DNA of 64,000 bases from Oligoflexia bacterium (GTDB lineage: Bacteria; Bdellovibrionota; UBA1018): contig JAMPXJ010000002.1 in NCBI GenBank assembly GCA_023701205.1, positions 62,001 to 126,000 of the forward strand, written 5' to 3'. The notes below the pieces were generated by a model that made no database searches, had not been told where the DNA came from, and saw only the letters and a list, made by a program, of their open reading frames with translations. This document shows positions 1 through 9,091 of this stretch, piece after piece. The position numbers and the translations under genes are program-made. Every line of letters begins with the position of its first letter. Within the stretch, counting starts at the first letter, position 1.

Positions 1-340
1 CCGCCGCGATCACCTCTTCCATGAAATAGCGGCCATGATCGGCGTCATTCCCACCGCGACCGCCGCGCAGGAAATCCTTGCCCACGAAAGGGAGCACGAG
101 CTGGATATTCCTTTTCGAAAACTTTTCCCATAGGGCCCCTTGGACACACCGCAGGAGGCCCGCCTCCTCGAGCTGGCGATCATCACCGTTTCCGCCATGA
201 AAAAAATAAACCGTCCCACTTGCCGGCCCCTGGCCACTGCCAAAACGAACTTTGCCAAATTGGACTTCTTTATTCAAATACTTGGAAGTAAGGCCAATTC
301 GACTATAGCTGTAGGTATTCATGATGGAATCTCTATTCAT
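1..340 (-). CDS. alpha/beta-hydrolase (esterase-like), 3' end cut by window edge
   Basis: Reading leftward from an ATG at 338-340 gives 113 uninterrupted codons that run off the window. A TAA stop lies directly upstream of that ATG, so it is the most upstream possible start; a second ATG at 320-322 is the alternative. The protein contains TVYFFHGGNGDDRQLEE followed by QLVLPFVGKDFLRGGRGGND. The hydrophobic strand followed by HGG and a polar turn is the oxyanion-hole region seen in esterase-D / PHB-depolymerase-type alpha/beta hydrolases. The nucleophile elbow and the catalytic Asp and His would lie beyond the edge, so activity cannot be judged. The gene is divergent from the acyltransferase-like gene at 474 across an AT-rich spacer. 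Frame and partial nature are clear; the family is inferred. Confidence 0.6.
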   Translation of the reverse strand, partial: MNRDSIMNTYSYSRIGLTSKYLNKEVQFGKVRFGSGQGPASGTVYFFHGGNGDDRQLEEAGLLRCVQGALWEKFSKRNIQLVLPFVGKDFLRGGRGGNDADHGRYFMEEVIAA

Positions 341-374
341 TTAGGAATTATTATCCTGCTCATTTTCTTGAATA

Positions 375-403
375 TTGAGCCTTTTACTAAACCAAACTGA
401 TAA
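375..403 (+). promoter_or_regulatory. sigma70-type promoter for the 474-2461 gene pair
   Basis: A -35-like TTGAGC (375-380) and a -10-like TGATAA (398-403) are separated by exactly 17 bp in an AT-rich stretch, 70 bp ahead of the gene at 474. Spacing and composition are good and both boxes deviate modestly from consensus. Prediction only. Confidence 0.45.
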
Positions 404-473
404 CCTATTCTTACAATAGATAATCCAGTTGAGCAAACAGGATGCGGTACGTACGTGGAAAGGAAAATAATCG

Positions 474-1232
474 ATGTTTTTGATTCCAAAAAACCTGCGA
501 GTCATTGTCCTGGAGAGCCCGTATGACCAGATCCAGAATCCAGGGATCCAGGCGCTGTTCGGTAAAATCGTTGCGCTGAAGATCGAGGGCTATCGCCGGG
601 TTTATCCGGATGGGGTTCTTCCGGTGGATTCCCACGATTTCATTGCGACGCATTATCTGGTTTGCGAGGAGAAGCCCTCGGGTCCCGAGATCCTCATGGG
701 ATATAAGAACGTCACCTTGAGCCAATGCCTGAGGCACCGGCTGGCCTATCCGGGCCTCAACGTCCTGCGCGGCTCCGAGGGAACCGAAGCCCATCAGCAG
801 GCGCTTCAGGCCATCCTCGACCGCTGCTCGCGCGACCGCACCCCGCTCACCTACGGAAGTTCCTGGACCATCTCTCCGGCGATTCCCAAAGGGGAGCTCA
901 AGGACTTCCTCAAGGACCTCATGACCGCGATGCTGGTCTCCTCGGAACTCGAGGCCGGAATCCCTGAACGCGTCAGCTGCGGAGGCCTGCGCGTGAAGAC
1001 CGATCAGTACTTCCAGGCGCTGGGCTACCGCCCGCTCGAAAGTCGCGGCGCTCCGCTTCCGCCTTTCGCCCAGGGTTCGCTCTTCGGCGAGCAGGCGATC
1101 ATGCTCCACTGCACTCGCTTCTCGGACCGCGCGCTCGCGCTCGCGGACCGATTCGCCGGGCTCTGGCAGGAGCGGTTCGTCTTTTCCGCCAAGAAACCCC
1201 CCGCAGCCACGGCCCTTCCCAAGGCCGCGTGA
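474..1232 (+). CDS. acyltransferase / N-acyl-amino-acid or autoinducer synthase-like protein
   Basis: A 252-residue protein starting at ATG 474 behind a purine-rich site (GGAAAGGAAAA). The N-terminal half (about 10-75) has alternating strands and helices with a GYRRVYPDGVLP segment and HYLVCEE, resembling the acceptor-recognition region of LuxI/FeeM-type acyl synthases. Residues 160-190 (ERVSCGGLRVKTDQYFQALGY in part) resemble the GNAT C-terminal core ending in a strand after a 'lGY' turn. The family is not certain: a plain GNAT acetyltransferase is the alternative. It is followed after 35 bp by an acyl-CoA dehydrogenase in the same direction, so a shared acyl-CoA substrate is plausible. Next comes a convergent histidine-kinase/V4R-like operon. 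My inference is synthesis of an acylated small molecule; nothing in the sequence identifies the acceptor. Confidence 0.45.
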   Translation: MFLIPKNLRVIVLESPYDQIQNPGIQALFGKIVALKIEGYRRVYPDGVLPVDSHDFIATHYLVCEEKPSGPEILMGYKNVTLSQCLRHRLAYPGLNVLRGSEGTEAHQQALQAILDRCSRDRTPLTYGSSWTISPAIPKGELKDFLKDLMTAMLVSSELEAGIPERVSCGGLRVKTDQYFQALGYRPLESRGAPLPPFAQGSLFGEQAIMLHCTRFSDRALALADRFAGLWQERFVFSAKKPPAATALPKAA

Positions 1233-1267
1233 GCGTCCCGAACCATTCCGAAAAAGGAGAATGAACC

Positions 1268-2461
1268 ATGTCAGAAAACGAAGTATCTTCGATCGAAACC
1301 CGTTCCAAGCTGGACCTCCACCCGCTGCGCGAGTTCGCCCGCCGCAGATTCCTGCCATCGGCGCGCGAACGCGATGAGAAGCATCTCTTCCCGATCGAGC
1401 TGCTCGGCGAGCTTCACTCGCTGGGATACCTCAACGCGTTCGTTCCGCAGGCTCTCGGCGGAATCGAGGCCCGGACGATCGACCTGCTGTCGATCTCCCG
1501 CGAAGTCGCTTTCGCCTCCCCAGGGACGACCTGCACGATGGCCGGCCACATGCTCGCGCTCGTCCCCCTGCTCCGGTACGCCGAACCGGCGCTTCGCGAG
1601 GAGGTCGCCCGCGCGGTCCTGAGCCGGCTCTCGCTGGCGAGCTTCTGCTTCACCGAACCCGAAGCCGGGAGCGATATCCTGCGAATCCGGACCGAGGCGC
1701 GTCGAACTCCTGGGGGATATCTGCTGAATGGGCAGAAATGCTTCATCACCAACGCCAACTATGCCGAGCACTTCGTCGTGGTGGCCCGCCTGCAAGGCGA
1801 GACCGACTCCCGGAAGGCGCTGACGCTCTTCTATATCCCGGCCGGCTCCAAGGGCCTTTCCACCGGGAAGCCGCTCTCCAAGCTCGGCCAGCGCGACTCC
1901 AACACGAGCGAGGTCTACTTCGAGGACGTTTTCGTTCCCGAGCGGCACCGGATCGGCGCCGAGGGCGAGGGCCTGCGCAACGCGCGGATGTCCCTGGCCC
2001 GCAGCCGCACCTTCTTCGCCGCCTCGGCCGTAGGCCTGTGCGATCGCGCGCTCGCGCTCGCGGAGCATTTCGTCGCCGAACGCCATCACTACGGCCAGCC
2101 GCTCATCGCCCAGCCCAATATCCGTTCCCTGCTCGCGCGGCTGCGGACCGAGGTGCAGGCGGCATGGCTCCTCTCCTGCAACTCCGCGGCCGAATGGGAC
2201 GCGGGCAACTTCAAGCTCAGTCCTTCGAGCATGGCCAAGATGTTCGCCGGGCGCGTCGCTTCGGAGGTCACCAGCCAGTGCCTGGAGCTTCATGGCGGCT
2301 GGGGCTACACCACGGAATTCGAGGTGGAACGCCTTTACCGCGACGCCAAGCTATACGAGATCATCGAAGGCCCGACCTTCGTGCAGCAGGCGATCATCGC
2401 GAAGGAAGTCTGCCCGGAGCCGGCAAGCGCCCCCGCCAGGCCCGGGCTGAAGGCGGCCTGA
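1268..2461 (+). CDS. acyl-CoA dehydrogenase
   Basis: A 397-residue flavoenzyme of normal family length. The start at 1268 has a strong ribosome site (AAAAAGGAGAATG). Residues 1-120 form the N-terminal helical domain. The middle beta domain opens with the signature CFTEPEAGSD (about 135-145), which contacts FAD and substrate. The C-terminal helical domain carries LHGGWGYTTEF and RDAKLYEIIEGP, whose Glu aligns with the catalytic base of medium- and short-chain dehydrogenases. It would catalyse alpha,beta-dehydrogenation of an acyl-CoA, passing electrons to ETF. It probably shares a transcript with the acyl-synthase-like gene 35 bp upstream, suggesting it tailors or supplies the acyl chain rather than serving bulk beta-oxidation. 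No other beta-oxidation gene is nearby. Confidence 0.88.
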   Translation: MSENEVSSIETRSKLDLHPLREFARRRFLPSARERDEKHLFPIELLGELHSLGYLNAFVPQALGGIEARTIDLLSISREVAFASPGTTCTMAGHMLALVPLLRYAEPALREEVARAVLSRLSLASFCFTEPEAGSDILRIRTEARRTPGGYLLNGQKCFITNANYAEHFVVVARLQGETDSRKALTLFYIPAGSKGLSTGKPLSKLGQRDSNTSEVYFEDVFVPERHRIGAEGEGLRNARMSLARSRTFFAASAVGLCDRALALAEHFVAERHHYGQPLIAQPNIRSLLARLRTEVQAAWLLSCNSAAEWDAGNFKLSPSSMAKMFAGRVASEVTSQCLELHGGWGYTTEFEVERLYRDAKLYEIIEGPTFVQQAIIAKEVCPEPASAPARPGLKAA

Positions 2462-2488
2462 GAGCGCCGTCAAAGCCAGGAGGCAAGG

Positions 2489-3349
2489 TCAGGAAGCCCG
2501 CGCCGCGGCTCCGAAGTCGATCTCATGCAAGCAGCGCGAATCGCCCCGGTGGATGCAGGCGCGTTCCGTCACATGCGCGTCCGGCAGGCCCAGATAAGCC
2601 GGGATCGACGCGAACGCGCCCATCCGCAGCGCGCAGATCCCCGGGCCGCCGACCCGGTTCGCATGGAGCGCGTCGCGAAGGCGCTGGCTGGGCACCGCCT
2701 CGATGAGGCAGCGGTCATCGCTCAGGTGCAGCAGCCGATAATCGAAATTCTCGTCGTAATAGCGCCCGATCAGCTCGGTGAAGCAGCCCTCGAATGCCTC
2801 TCGCGCGTCCCGGTACCGGCGGAAGGCCTGGCCGAGCGGCCCATGGTAATTCACGACGGCGGAGAACTTTCCCATGCGCAGGAGCTTCGAAGGTCCGAAG
2901 CCCTGCTCCCCGAGGTATTCGCAAAGATCTACGAGAAAGCGAAAGCCGATCCGGGCATCCGGATCCGCGAAGGTCTGCTCGGTCAGCTGGAACCTTCGCA
3001 ACGCCCGCACGCGCGCCCGCCAGCCGTAATGGATATCGAGGAACTCGAGCAGGTGGGACGACGTGCGGCGGCGGCTGAAAGCCGCATCGGTGTATCGCTC
3101 GGGAAGATAACCCAGGTTCCCCGCGGCATGCTTCTCGAGGGCGCGAAAGTCGATGCGACCGCTCCTGAGGTTCTCCGGCGTGAGCCCCAGGTGCTCGGCA
3201 AGCTCCTCGATGCTTCGCTCCGGGAATTCCCGGGCGCCGCGCAGGCCCTCCTGGTACTCCTTCTCGGTGAGGCTCAGGAGCTCCGCCCAGTCCCGCGTCG
3301 AGGTCTTCAACGCCACCCGCGCTCTCTCGATATTCTCGGTAATCAGCAC
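2489..3349 (-). CDS. putative regulator: HTH-like N-terminus plus V4R-like C-terminus
   Basis: A 286-residue protein. Residues 20-75 (LTEKEYQEGLRG then SIEELAEHLGLTPENLRSG) look like a helix-turn-helix of XRE type. Residues 120-280 form an alpha/beta region ending in ACIHRGDSRCLHEIDF, the Cys/His plus GD-x-x-C ending typical of V4R (4-vinyl reductase-like) small-molecule-binding domains. Its start overlaps the 3' end of the histidine kinase gene by 7 bp, so the two are co-transcribed and probably translationally coupled. It has no phospho-acceptor receiver domain, so it is not a classical response regulator. I infer a ligand-sensing transcription factor working with the kinase. The gene is convergent with the acyl-CoA dehydrogenase, 27 bp apart. 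Confidence 0.5.
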   Translation of the reverse strand: MLITENIERARVALKTSTRDWAELLSLTEKEYQEGLRGAREFPERSIEELAEHLGLTPENLRSGRIDFRALEKHAAGNLGYLPERYTDAAFSRRRTSSHLLEFLDIHYGWRARVRALRRFQLTEQTFADPDARIGFRFLVDLCEYLGEQGFGPSKLLRMGKFSAVVNYHGPLGQAFRRYRDAREAFEGCFTELIGRYYDENFDYRLLHLSDDRCLIEAVPSQRLRDALHANRVGGPGICALRMGAFASIPAYLGLPDAHVTERACIHRGDSRCLHEIDFGAAARAS

Positions 3350-4665
3350 TTTTCCCCCTCTCGCGGCAACTCAACGATAAAGGTGGCACCCTGCCCGGGC
3401 TCGCTCTCGACCCAGACGCGGCCGCCGTGGGCCGTCACGATCTTGCGCACGATGAAGAGCCCGACTCCCAGGCCCTGGGCTTTTTCCTTGCCCTCTCCGC
3501 GCTCGAAACACTCGAAAACCCGCTCGTGCTTGTCCTTGTGAATCCCGAGCCCGTTGTCCCTGACGGAGATCCGGGCGAAGCCGCCCCGCCACTCGAGCCC
3601 GATCTCGATGCGGGAGCCCGGCGCGTATTTCATCGCGTTCGAAAGCAGGTTGTTGAGAACCTGCTGGATCCGGAACGGATCCCATCGTCCGCAGACGCCC
3701 GACTGGAGATTGAGCCGGACCTCGCACCCGCGCGAGCTCAGCAGCGGGAGAAGATCCCGGGCCGACTCCTCGATGAGCTGGCCCAGATCCAGCTCCTTGA
3801 GCTTGAGAATCGGCATGTCGTTGCGCAGGGACGTGACGTCGAAAAGGCGGTTCAACGTGCTCTCGAACTTCTCCATCGAACCTTCGACCATCGCGGTGAT
3901 CTGCTTGACCGCCTCGACCGAAACCTGATCCGTCTCCGCGCGCACGGCCAGGCGATTCAGCAGCCCAAGCTGCAGCTTGAGCACCGTCAGCGGGGTGCGC
4001 AGCTCATGGACCGCCGTGAAGGCGAACTCCTCCCGCTGCCGCACGGCCTGGCGGGTCTCGCCCAGCAGGCGCGCGTTCGAAAGCGCGCTGGCCAGCGCAT
4101 GCGCGAACTCCTCGGCCACGCTCTGGTGCTCCGGCGTGAACTCCCGGCCGGAGCGCGACATCAGCAATGTGACCACTCCCAGATTCCGGCCCGGTACCCG
4201 CAGCGGAAGGCTCAGGAGCCCCGCGGCCGGAACGGCTCCGAGATGCCCGAACAGCTCCGGCGCGCCCGCGCGATCCAGCCGCATCGGCCGGTTCGCGCTC
4301 AACACCTCGAGCAGGAAAAGATCGAAGCCCGGCCGTGAGGCGTCGAGCGTGGTCAAGGAGGACTCCTCCTCGAGGTAACGGAAGGTCAGCGCCGCCCGCG
4401 AGAGGCGCCCGTCTTCCTTCATCACGTCGATCAGGCACCAGTCTCCCAGATGAGGGATCGCGAGCCGCGCCGCGCGCCCCAGGATGAGCGGCTCGTTCAG
4501 GGTGGAACTCAGCTCCGAAGCAGTTCGTGCGAGAAACGCTTCCCTCTTGCGGGACTGCTCGACTTCCAGCAAAGCCTCGTCGAGCGTGCTGCCGGACACG
4601 CCCCGGGTCGAGGGGAGTATCAGGAGTCGGCGAGCGGAGGTGTCGGTGAATTCGCTATCGGCCAT
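3343..4665 (-). CDS. GAF-domain sensor histidine kinase
   Basis: A 440-residue soluble kinase with no membrane segment. Residues 40-205 form a GAF-like sensor domain. The dimerisation/phospho-acceptor helix carries FTAVHELRTPLT with His220. The ATPase domain shows the N box (NNLLSNAMKYAP), G1 (DNGLGI), F box (FECFERGEG) and G2 (GLGVGLFIV). All catalytic boxes are intact. It is a cytoplasmic sensor whose signal is probably a small ligand or redox state. It forms a two-gene operon with the V4R-like regulator, whose start lies inside this gene's 3' end. No receiver-domain protein is adjacent, so its phosphotransfer partner is unknown. Confidence 0.9.
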   Translation of the reverse strand: MADSEFTDTSARRLLILPSTRGVSGSTLDEALLEVEQSRKREAFLARTASELSSTLNEPLILGRAARLAIPHLGDWCLIDVMKEDGRLSRAALTFRYLEEESSLTTLDASRPGFDLFLLEVLSANRPMRLDRAGAPELFGHLGAVPAAGLLSLPLRVPGRNLGVVTLLMSRSGREFTPEHQSVAEEFAHALASALSNARLLGETRQAVRQREEFAFTAVHELRTPLTVLKLQLGLLNRLAVRAETDQVSVEAVKQITAMVEGSMEKFESTLNRLFDVTSLRNDMPILKLKELDLGQLIEESARDLLPLLSSRGCEVRLNLQSGVCGRWDPFRIQQVLNNLLSNAMKYAPGSRIEIGLEWRGGFARISVRDNGLGIHKDKHERVFECFERGEGKEKAQGLGVGLFIVRKIVTAHGGRVWVESEPGQGATFIVELPREGEKC

Positions 4666-4686
4666 TCGGGAAACGTCTTATCCCGG

Positions 4687-4711
4687 CTGGAATCAAAACG
4701 CAATATTCCAG
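4687..4711. promoter_or_regulatory. inverted repeat in the leader of the kinase operon
   Basis: Perfect 7-bp arms CTGGAAT (4687-4693) and ATTCCAG (4705-4711) flank an 11-bp centre, in the 67 bp between the lipoprotein gene stop and the kinase start. There is no T-tract on either side, so an operator for the kinase operon is more likely than a terminator. Confidence 0.3.
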
Positions 4712-4732
4712 TCCAAAAAACTCAGGAAAGAG

Positions 4733-7700
4733 CTAGTTCCGCGATGGACTCAGGCTTCGACGGGCCAGCGCCAGGAATTCCCGGAGCTCCCCTGACTCGA
4801 TGGCACGGCTCAAGGCGCCCAGAACCTGCCTGACGCCCTCGGGTTCGCGCGCCGCAAGTGCCAAAAATTGCTCGAAATCGCGATTTTCCAAGCGTTCGGA
4901 GAGGAACAGTCTCAGGCGACGCGAGGTCTCGATGCGGACAGGCTCCGCGGAGCGCTCCTCCAGGAATTCGAGCAGCTCCCTGAGCAGCTCGCCCGTCCTG
5001 AGCCGCCGGTACTCCGGCAACTCGGTAACGCCACGCGCTCTTTCGACAAAAAGGCTCCAGGCCGCCGCGGCACGAGAATCGTCCATCACGGTCCGGAGAA
5101 GACCGATCGCATCCAGCCCGCGCGCGGGATCCGAGAGCGCATCCCGGGCCAGCTCCGCGAAGCCTTGTTTTCCGGGAGAATCCGCGGCCTCATGCAGGGC
5201 CTGGGCGGCGCGCGCCAGGACGCGCGAGGTCAGCGCCGACTCGAGGATATCGGCGTTGCGGCCCAGGAAGGCGCCTTCGCGTTCCACGACCGCGTTGACA
5301 GTCTTCATCATCGGGCCGGCGATTCCCAGTCCCGAGAGGTTCGCTCCCAGATGCACGGCGAGCTGCCGCAGACTCTCAAGCTCCCCGGCATCTCCGCGAT
5401 CCAGAATCCTGAAGACGGGCTCGATCAGCTTCCAGGCCAGCTCGCGTTTCCGGTCGCGCACGAGCAGGGCATCCATCACCTGCGACGTCTCCGGAACGAC
5501 CGAGGCCTGCACGAGCCCGTTCATCAGCGCGAGCGCCGCCGGATCATCGCTCGAAACCCTCATGGCTGCCCTCCCCAGGTTTCGGAAGACCCCCATCCGG
5601 ACGAGCTTCATCACGATCGTCAGGTGGTTGTCCGGGGACTTCGATACGCGCTTCTTTTCGGGCGTGCTGTTGTGGACCTCGAAGAACAGATCGCGCAGGA
5701 CCCGCAGCCCCCCGTTGTCGCGCTCCTGGGCCATGATCGGGAGCACCTGCCGGATATTGTAGATATGAGGCTTGAACTCATCGAAGAACGCGAGCGAAAA
5801 TCCGCCCCCCGCCTTGCCGCACTCGCGCGTCTTGGGAAAGCCCACGAGCTTCTCGAAGTTCGCCTGCGTGCTCTCGATGTCCGCGACGACGTCAGCCAGG
5901 GTCTTGATCGCCTCGCCCCGCGCCTGCTTCTGCTTGATCTCCTCCGGCCAGATCTCATAAGGCTCGTCGCCCCAGGCCTCGGCGATGTCCATGAGGAACT
6001 TGATCCCGTAATTCTGCCCCAGCACCGGCGCGACGAAATCCGCATCCAGGAGCACCAGCTCGAGCCGATCCAGGCTGTTCACGAGCCGCACCCGCGGAGC
6101 CTTGTCGCCCGGATAATAGTAGGTGATCGGGCGGTAATCGACCGCACGGTCCCGCAGGTAACGCAGGAGCGAGGAGGCGTGATAATGCTGGAAGCGGTTC
6201 TTGTCCTTCGCCTCGTCGAGCGCGTCGGGAAGGCTGAAATACCGGAGAATCGAGAGCATCGCCTCGTGGGCATGGCGTCCGCCGCCGGCGTTGTGGCGAC
6301 GACCCATCTTCTCCAACGCCTCATCCACGCCGGCCCGGAACTCCTTCCAATCCCAGCCCCGGCGCGGCTTGCCGCCAACGGTATCCCAGGTCGAAGCGCC
6401 GCTCAGGAACTCGTCGATGATCTCGTCCACGCGCTCCTCGACGCCGCTGGAGCGGCACTCGTTCTTGCGGACCGCGGCGGCGATCCGCGCGCGATCGAAG
6501 GCAACCCGGGGAACCGACGCTCCCGGCTCCGGCTCCGCCCGGAGCGCCTCATCGAGCGTCTCGAGGATGCGCGGGAAATCGTCGCGCCGGAGCGCCTGGG
6601 CTCCGAAGCCGCCCAAGCGCCCGAGCGCCGCGCGGGCCTCGGCGCCGCCCAGCGGCCGGAGCGCCTCAAGCAACGGCTCCACCACCGTGCCCGGCGCCGC
6701 GTCCCCTCCGGGCACGGTCCGGCTGAACCAGAACGGAACGGCATCCAGCAGGCGGTCCAGGCGCCCGTCATCGAAGGCTTCCATGAAGCGATCCGCGAGG
6801 AAGCCCAGCTGCGCCCGCGCGAGGTTCAGGCCTTTGAGCAGGTCGATCTGGAACGCGAGGAAGCTGCGGCCGTCCTCGGTCCGCTGGCCGCGCAGGAATT
6901 CCACCGCGTCGACCGCGTCCTGGTGGCGGCCGCCGGCGTTCAGGCAGCTCAGAAGGTGGGAGATCTGGTCGTCGTGTCCCGGGCGCGCGTACTGATCGAG
7001 CGGAAAATCCAGGTCGAGCTTGCGGCAGGCCTGGGTGCCTTCGGCCGGGGGCCGGCGCACGAGCGGGAACGCCACAAGCTCTGCCACGGTCAGATCATGC
7101 CGGCGTTTTGGCACGAACGCTGGCGCCGAGCCTTCCGTGATCGGGTGACGGCCTGTCTCGGCGAATCTCCGGTAAAGCACGGTCACCGACTCGATGAGAT
7201 CGCGGAGCCTGCCGTCTTTCGCCATCCCCGAGAGCAGCTTCACGGTGTCACGGAACTCGCGTGTTTCGGAAATCGCGAAAACCGCGTCGAAAAACTCGCG
7301 GTTCTTCGTCGCATCCGCGAGCATCCCCTGCACGATCCGGATCAGCGGATGCGCGTCGTTGGCGTGGAAGGACTCCCGCAGCGAACGCAGCGAAGGCCCG
7401 AGCAGCGGTTCGTCCGATTCGGTGAATCGCCGCAGGCTGTAGAGGAAGCCGTAAAGGTGCTTCGGGCTCGCGTGGGAGACCGCGTCCGCTAAAATGTCAT
7501 AGACGCTCTGGCCATCGAGCTCCGCGCGCGGCGCCGCCAGGTAGGCGATGAGCTCCTTGAGCGGCGCACGGCTCTCGACCGGCAGGAGTGCGGCCACCAG
7601 GATGAGGCCCTCCCAGGCCTCGCGATCGTTGAGCTCCGCGAGGGCGGGGAGCACGAGCTTGATGCCACCGCGATCCTCGGGCAGGCCCAGGGGATTTCGG

Positions 7701-8944
7701 CCCGGCCCGCTGCCGGTATCGGCCAGGAGCGCCACGAGAAGATCGATCAACGGCCGACGCGTGCCACCGCCAGGCGCCGGCTTTTGGGCGCGATAGAACG
7801 CTCGCAGCAGCTCGCCGGCGGGCTCCATCGCGGAGGTCTCCGCCAGCTCGATCATGGCCGGATAGTGCCGGGCGAGCTCCTGTGGATAAGTGCAGAATGG
7901 ACTCATCGCAGAAAGCGTCAGGAGGTTTTCCCGGAGCAGGTAACCGGCGAAATCCCCGTCGCTGTGCTCGGAGAGCTCGCGGATCACGTGCAGCACGCCG
8001 TCCTGCACCGCCTTGGCGCCGCCGAGGCAGGCGATCGGCTCCTTGTGGAGGTAGTGAAACAGCGACGTCATCGAGTCGAGGAGCCGCGCATCCTCGGCGA
8101 GCGAGGCCTTGAGAAACGCGGCCGCGCGCGGGATCCGAACGCGGAACTCCTCGGGCGTTCCGCCCACGACCTCGTCGAGGATCTCGAGCAGGCCATCCTC
8201 GGCCACGGCTCGCATCAGCGACTTGCCCAGATCCGGATGCCCGGGGTCGCCCGCCTGATTGAGATAAGCCTGCAGCCCGCGCGCGATCTCCTCGAGGCTC
8301 CGGCCGCGCGGCGATTCTCCGCGGAAGCGCGTCTGCAGCTCCGTGAAGGAACGGGACTCCGCGAGCGTCAGGGCCGCGTCGAGCGCGGTGGCGAGCGTAG
8401 CCGGCTCGAGCTTCTGCGAGAGCAGCTCGAAGGCGCGCAAAAGCTTTCCGTTGGACCGTACCCCGGCCTCGTACTCGTCCTTGAGCAGCGCCAGGCCCGA
8501 GGATACGAACTCCTCGTTCTCGAGAATGCGTCCGAGCTGGCGGAGGCTTTCATCGAGGGTGCCACGCTGGCGCAGCGTTTGATGGGTGCGTTCCAGTTCG
8601 AAAAGGGTCCGGGCATCGCCCATGAGGTATTTGTTCGAAGCCTGGACGATGGCCTCGACGTGCTCGCGCGGCGCCTTCTCCACGAGCTGCTCGATCGCAT
8701 CCATGGCGCCGTGGGCATTGAAGCACTTGACCAGACTTTGCAAGGTCGGAACATCCAGCGTGGGCGAAGAGAGCTCGATCCGGGCGCATGCGGCGTTGAT
8801 CTTGCGGTAACCTGGAGCTTCCAGGAGCGCGTTATCGCGGTCGTTGCCGAAAAAGAGCGAAGGCGAGCAGGCCGAAAGGCCCGCCGTCATCACGGCTAGG
8901 GCGGCGCACAGCAGCTTCGCGGAGGTCTCTTTCATTTTTCGCAA
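4733..8944 (-). CDS. very large predicted lipoprotein of unknown function (1403 aa)
   Basis: The N-terminus has a lipoprotein signal: KLLCAALAVMTAGLSAC, with the lipobox LSAC placing the lipidated Cys near residue 26. The rest is almost entirely alpha-helical and rich in Leu, Ala, Arg and Glu, with recurring helical pairs reminiscent of HEAT/ARM or TPR solenoids but no repeat I can register exactly. Several Cys are scattered (ACLGGAK, FCTYP, KNECRS). The start at 8944 is TTG, with AAAGG eight bases upstream; ATG at 8935 is the alternative and keeps the signal peptide intact. I do not recognise the family. It stands alone, reading toward the kinase operon 68 bp away. A lipid-anchored scaffold in the periplasm or outer membrane is a guess from architecture only. 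Confidence 0.75.
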   Translation of the reverse strand: MRKMKETSAKLLCAALAVMTAGLSACSPSLFFGNDRDNALLEAPGYRKINAACARIELSSPTLDVPTLQSLVKCFNAHGAMDAIEQLVEKAPREHVEAIVQASNKYLMGDARTLFELERTHQTLRQRGTLDESLRQLGRILENEEFVSSGLALLKDEYEAGVRSNGKLLRAFELLSQKLEPATLATALDAALTLAESRSFTELQTRFRGESPRGRSLEEIARGLQAYLNQAGDPGHPDLGKSLMRAVAEDGLLEILDEVVGGTPEEFRVRIPRAAAFLKASLAEDARLLDSMTSLFHYLHKEPIACLGGAKAVQDGVLHVIRELSEHSDGDFAGYLLRENLLTLSAMSPFCTYPQELARHYPAMIELAETSAMEPAGELLRAFYRAQKPAPGGGTRRPLIDLLVALLADTGSGPGRNPLGLPEDRGGIKLVLPALAELNDREAWEGLILVAALLPVESRAPLKELIAYLAAPRAELDGQSVYDILADAVSHASPKHLYGFLYSLRRFTESDEPLLGPSLRSLRESFHANDAHPLIRIVQGMLADATKNREFFDAVFAISETREFRDTVKLLSGMAKDGRLRDLIESVTVLYRRFAETGRHPITEGSAPAFVPKRRHDLTVAELVAFPLVRRPPAEGTQACRKLDLDFPLDQYARPGHDDQISHLLSCLNAGGRHQDAVDAVEFLRGQRTEDGRSFLAFQIDLLKGLNLARAQLGFLADRFMEAFDDGRLDRLLDAVPFWFSRTVPGGDAAPGTVVEPLLEALRPLGGAEARAALGRLGGFGAQALRRDDFPRILETLDEALRAEPEPGASVPRVAFDRARIAAAVRKNECRSSGVEERVDEIIDEFLSGASTWDTVGGKPRRGWDWKEFRAGVDEALEKMGRRHNAGGGRHAHEAMLSILRYFSLPDALDEAKDKNRFQHYHASSLLRYLRDRAVDYRPITYYYPGDKAPRVRLVNSLDRLELVLLDADFVAPVLGQNYGIKFLMDIAEAWGDEPYEIWPEEIKQKQARGEAIKTLADVVADIESTQANFEKLVGFPKTRECGKAGGGFSLAFFDEFKPHIYNIRQVLPIMAQERDNGGLRVLRDLFFEVHNSTPEKKRVSKSPDNHLTIVMKLVRMGVFRNLGRAAMRVSSDDPAALALMNGLVQASVVPETSQVMDALLVRDRKRELAWKLIEPVFRILDRGDAGELESLRQLAVHLGANLSGLGIAGPMMKTVNAVVEREGAFLGRNADILESALTSRVLARAAQALHEAADSPGKQGFAELARDALSDPARGLDAIGLLRTVMDDSRAAAAWSLFVERARGVTELPEYRRLRTGELLRELLEFLEERSAEPVRIETSRRLRLFLSERLENRDFEQFLALAAREPEGVRQVLGALSRAIESGELREFLALARRSLSPSRN

Positions 8945-8992
8945 CGGCTCAACCTTTCGCGCCGGAGAGGGATGCCCCCGACCAGCCGATGA

Positions 8993-9021
8993 GTTTTAGC
9001 AATCAGTACTATTTTGGTCAA
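8993..9021 (-). promoter_or_regulatory. sigma70-type promoter for the 1403-aa lipoprotein gene
   Basis: On the minus strand TTGACC (9016-9021) and TAAAAC (8993-8998) are separated by exactly 17 bp, inside the AT-rich spacer between two divergent genes. The predicted start leaves a leader of about 40 nt. Confidence 0.45.
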
Positions 9022-9091
9022 CAATTTAAGTTTTCCCTTTAATTTCAAGCACTAAAAATGAAACTTGCTCTTTGCGAAAGCAGGCTTCTAA

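Noticed and set aside
140..400. 86-codon plus-strand frame at the left edge
   Set aside because: The opposite strand gives a better alpha/beta-hydrolase fragment through 1-340 with a start right after a stop codon.
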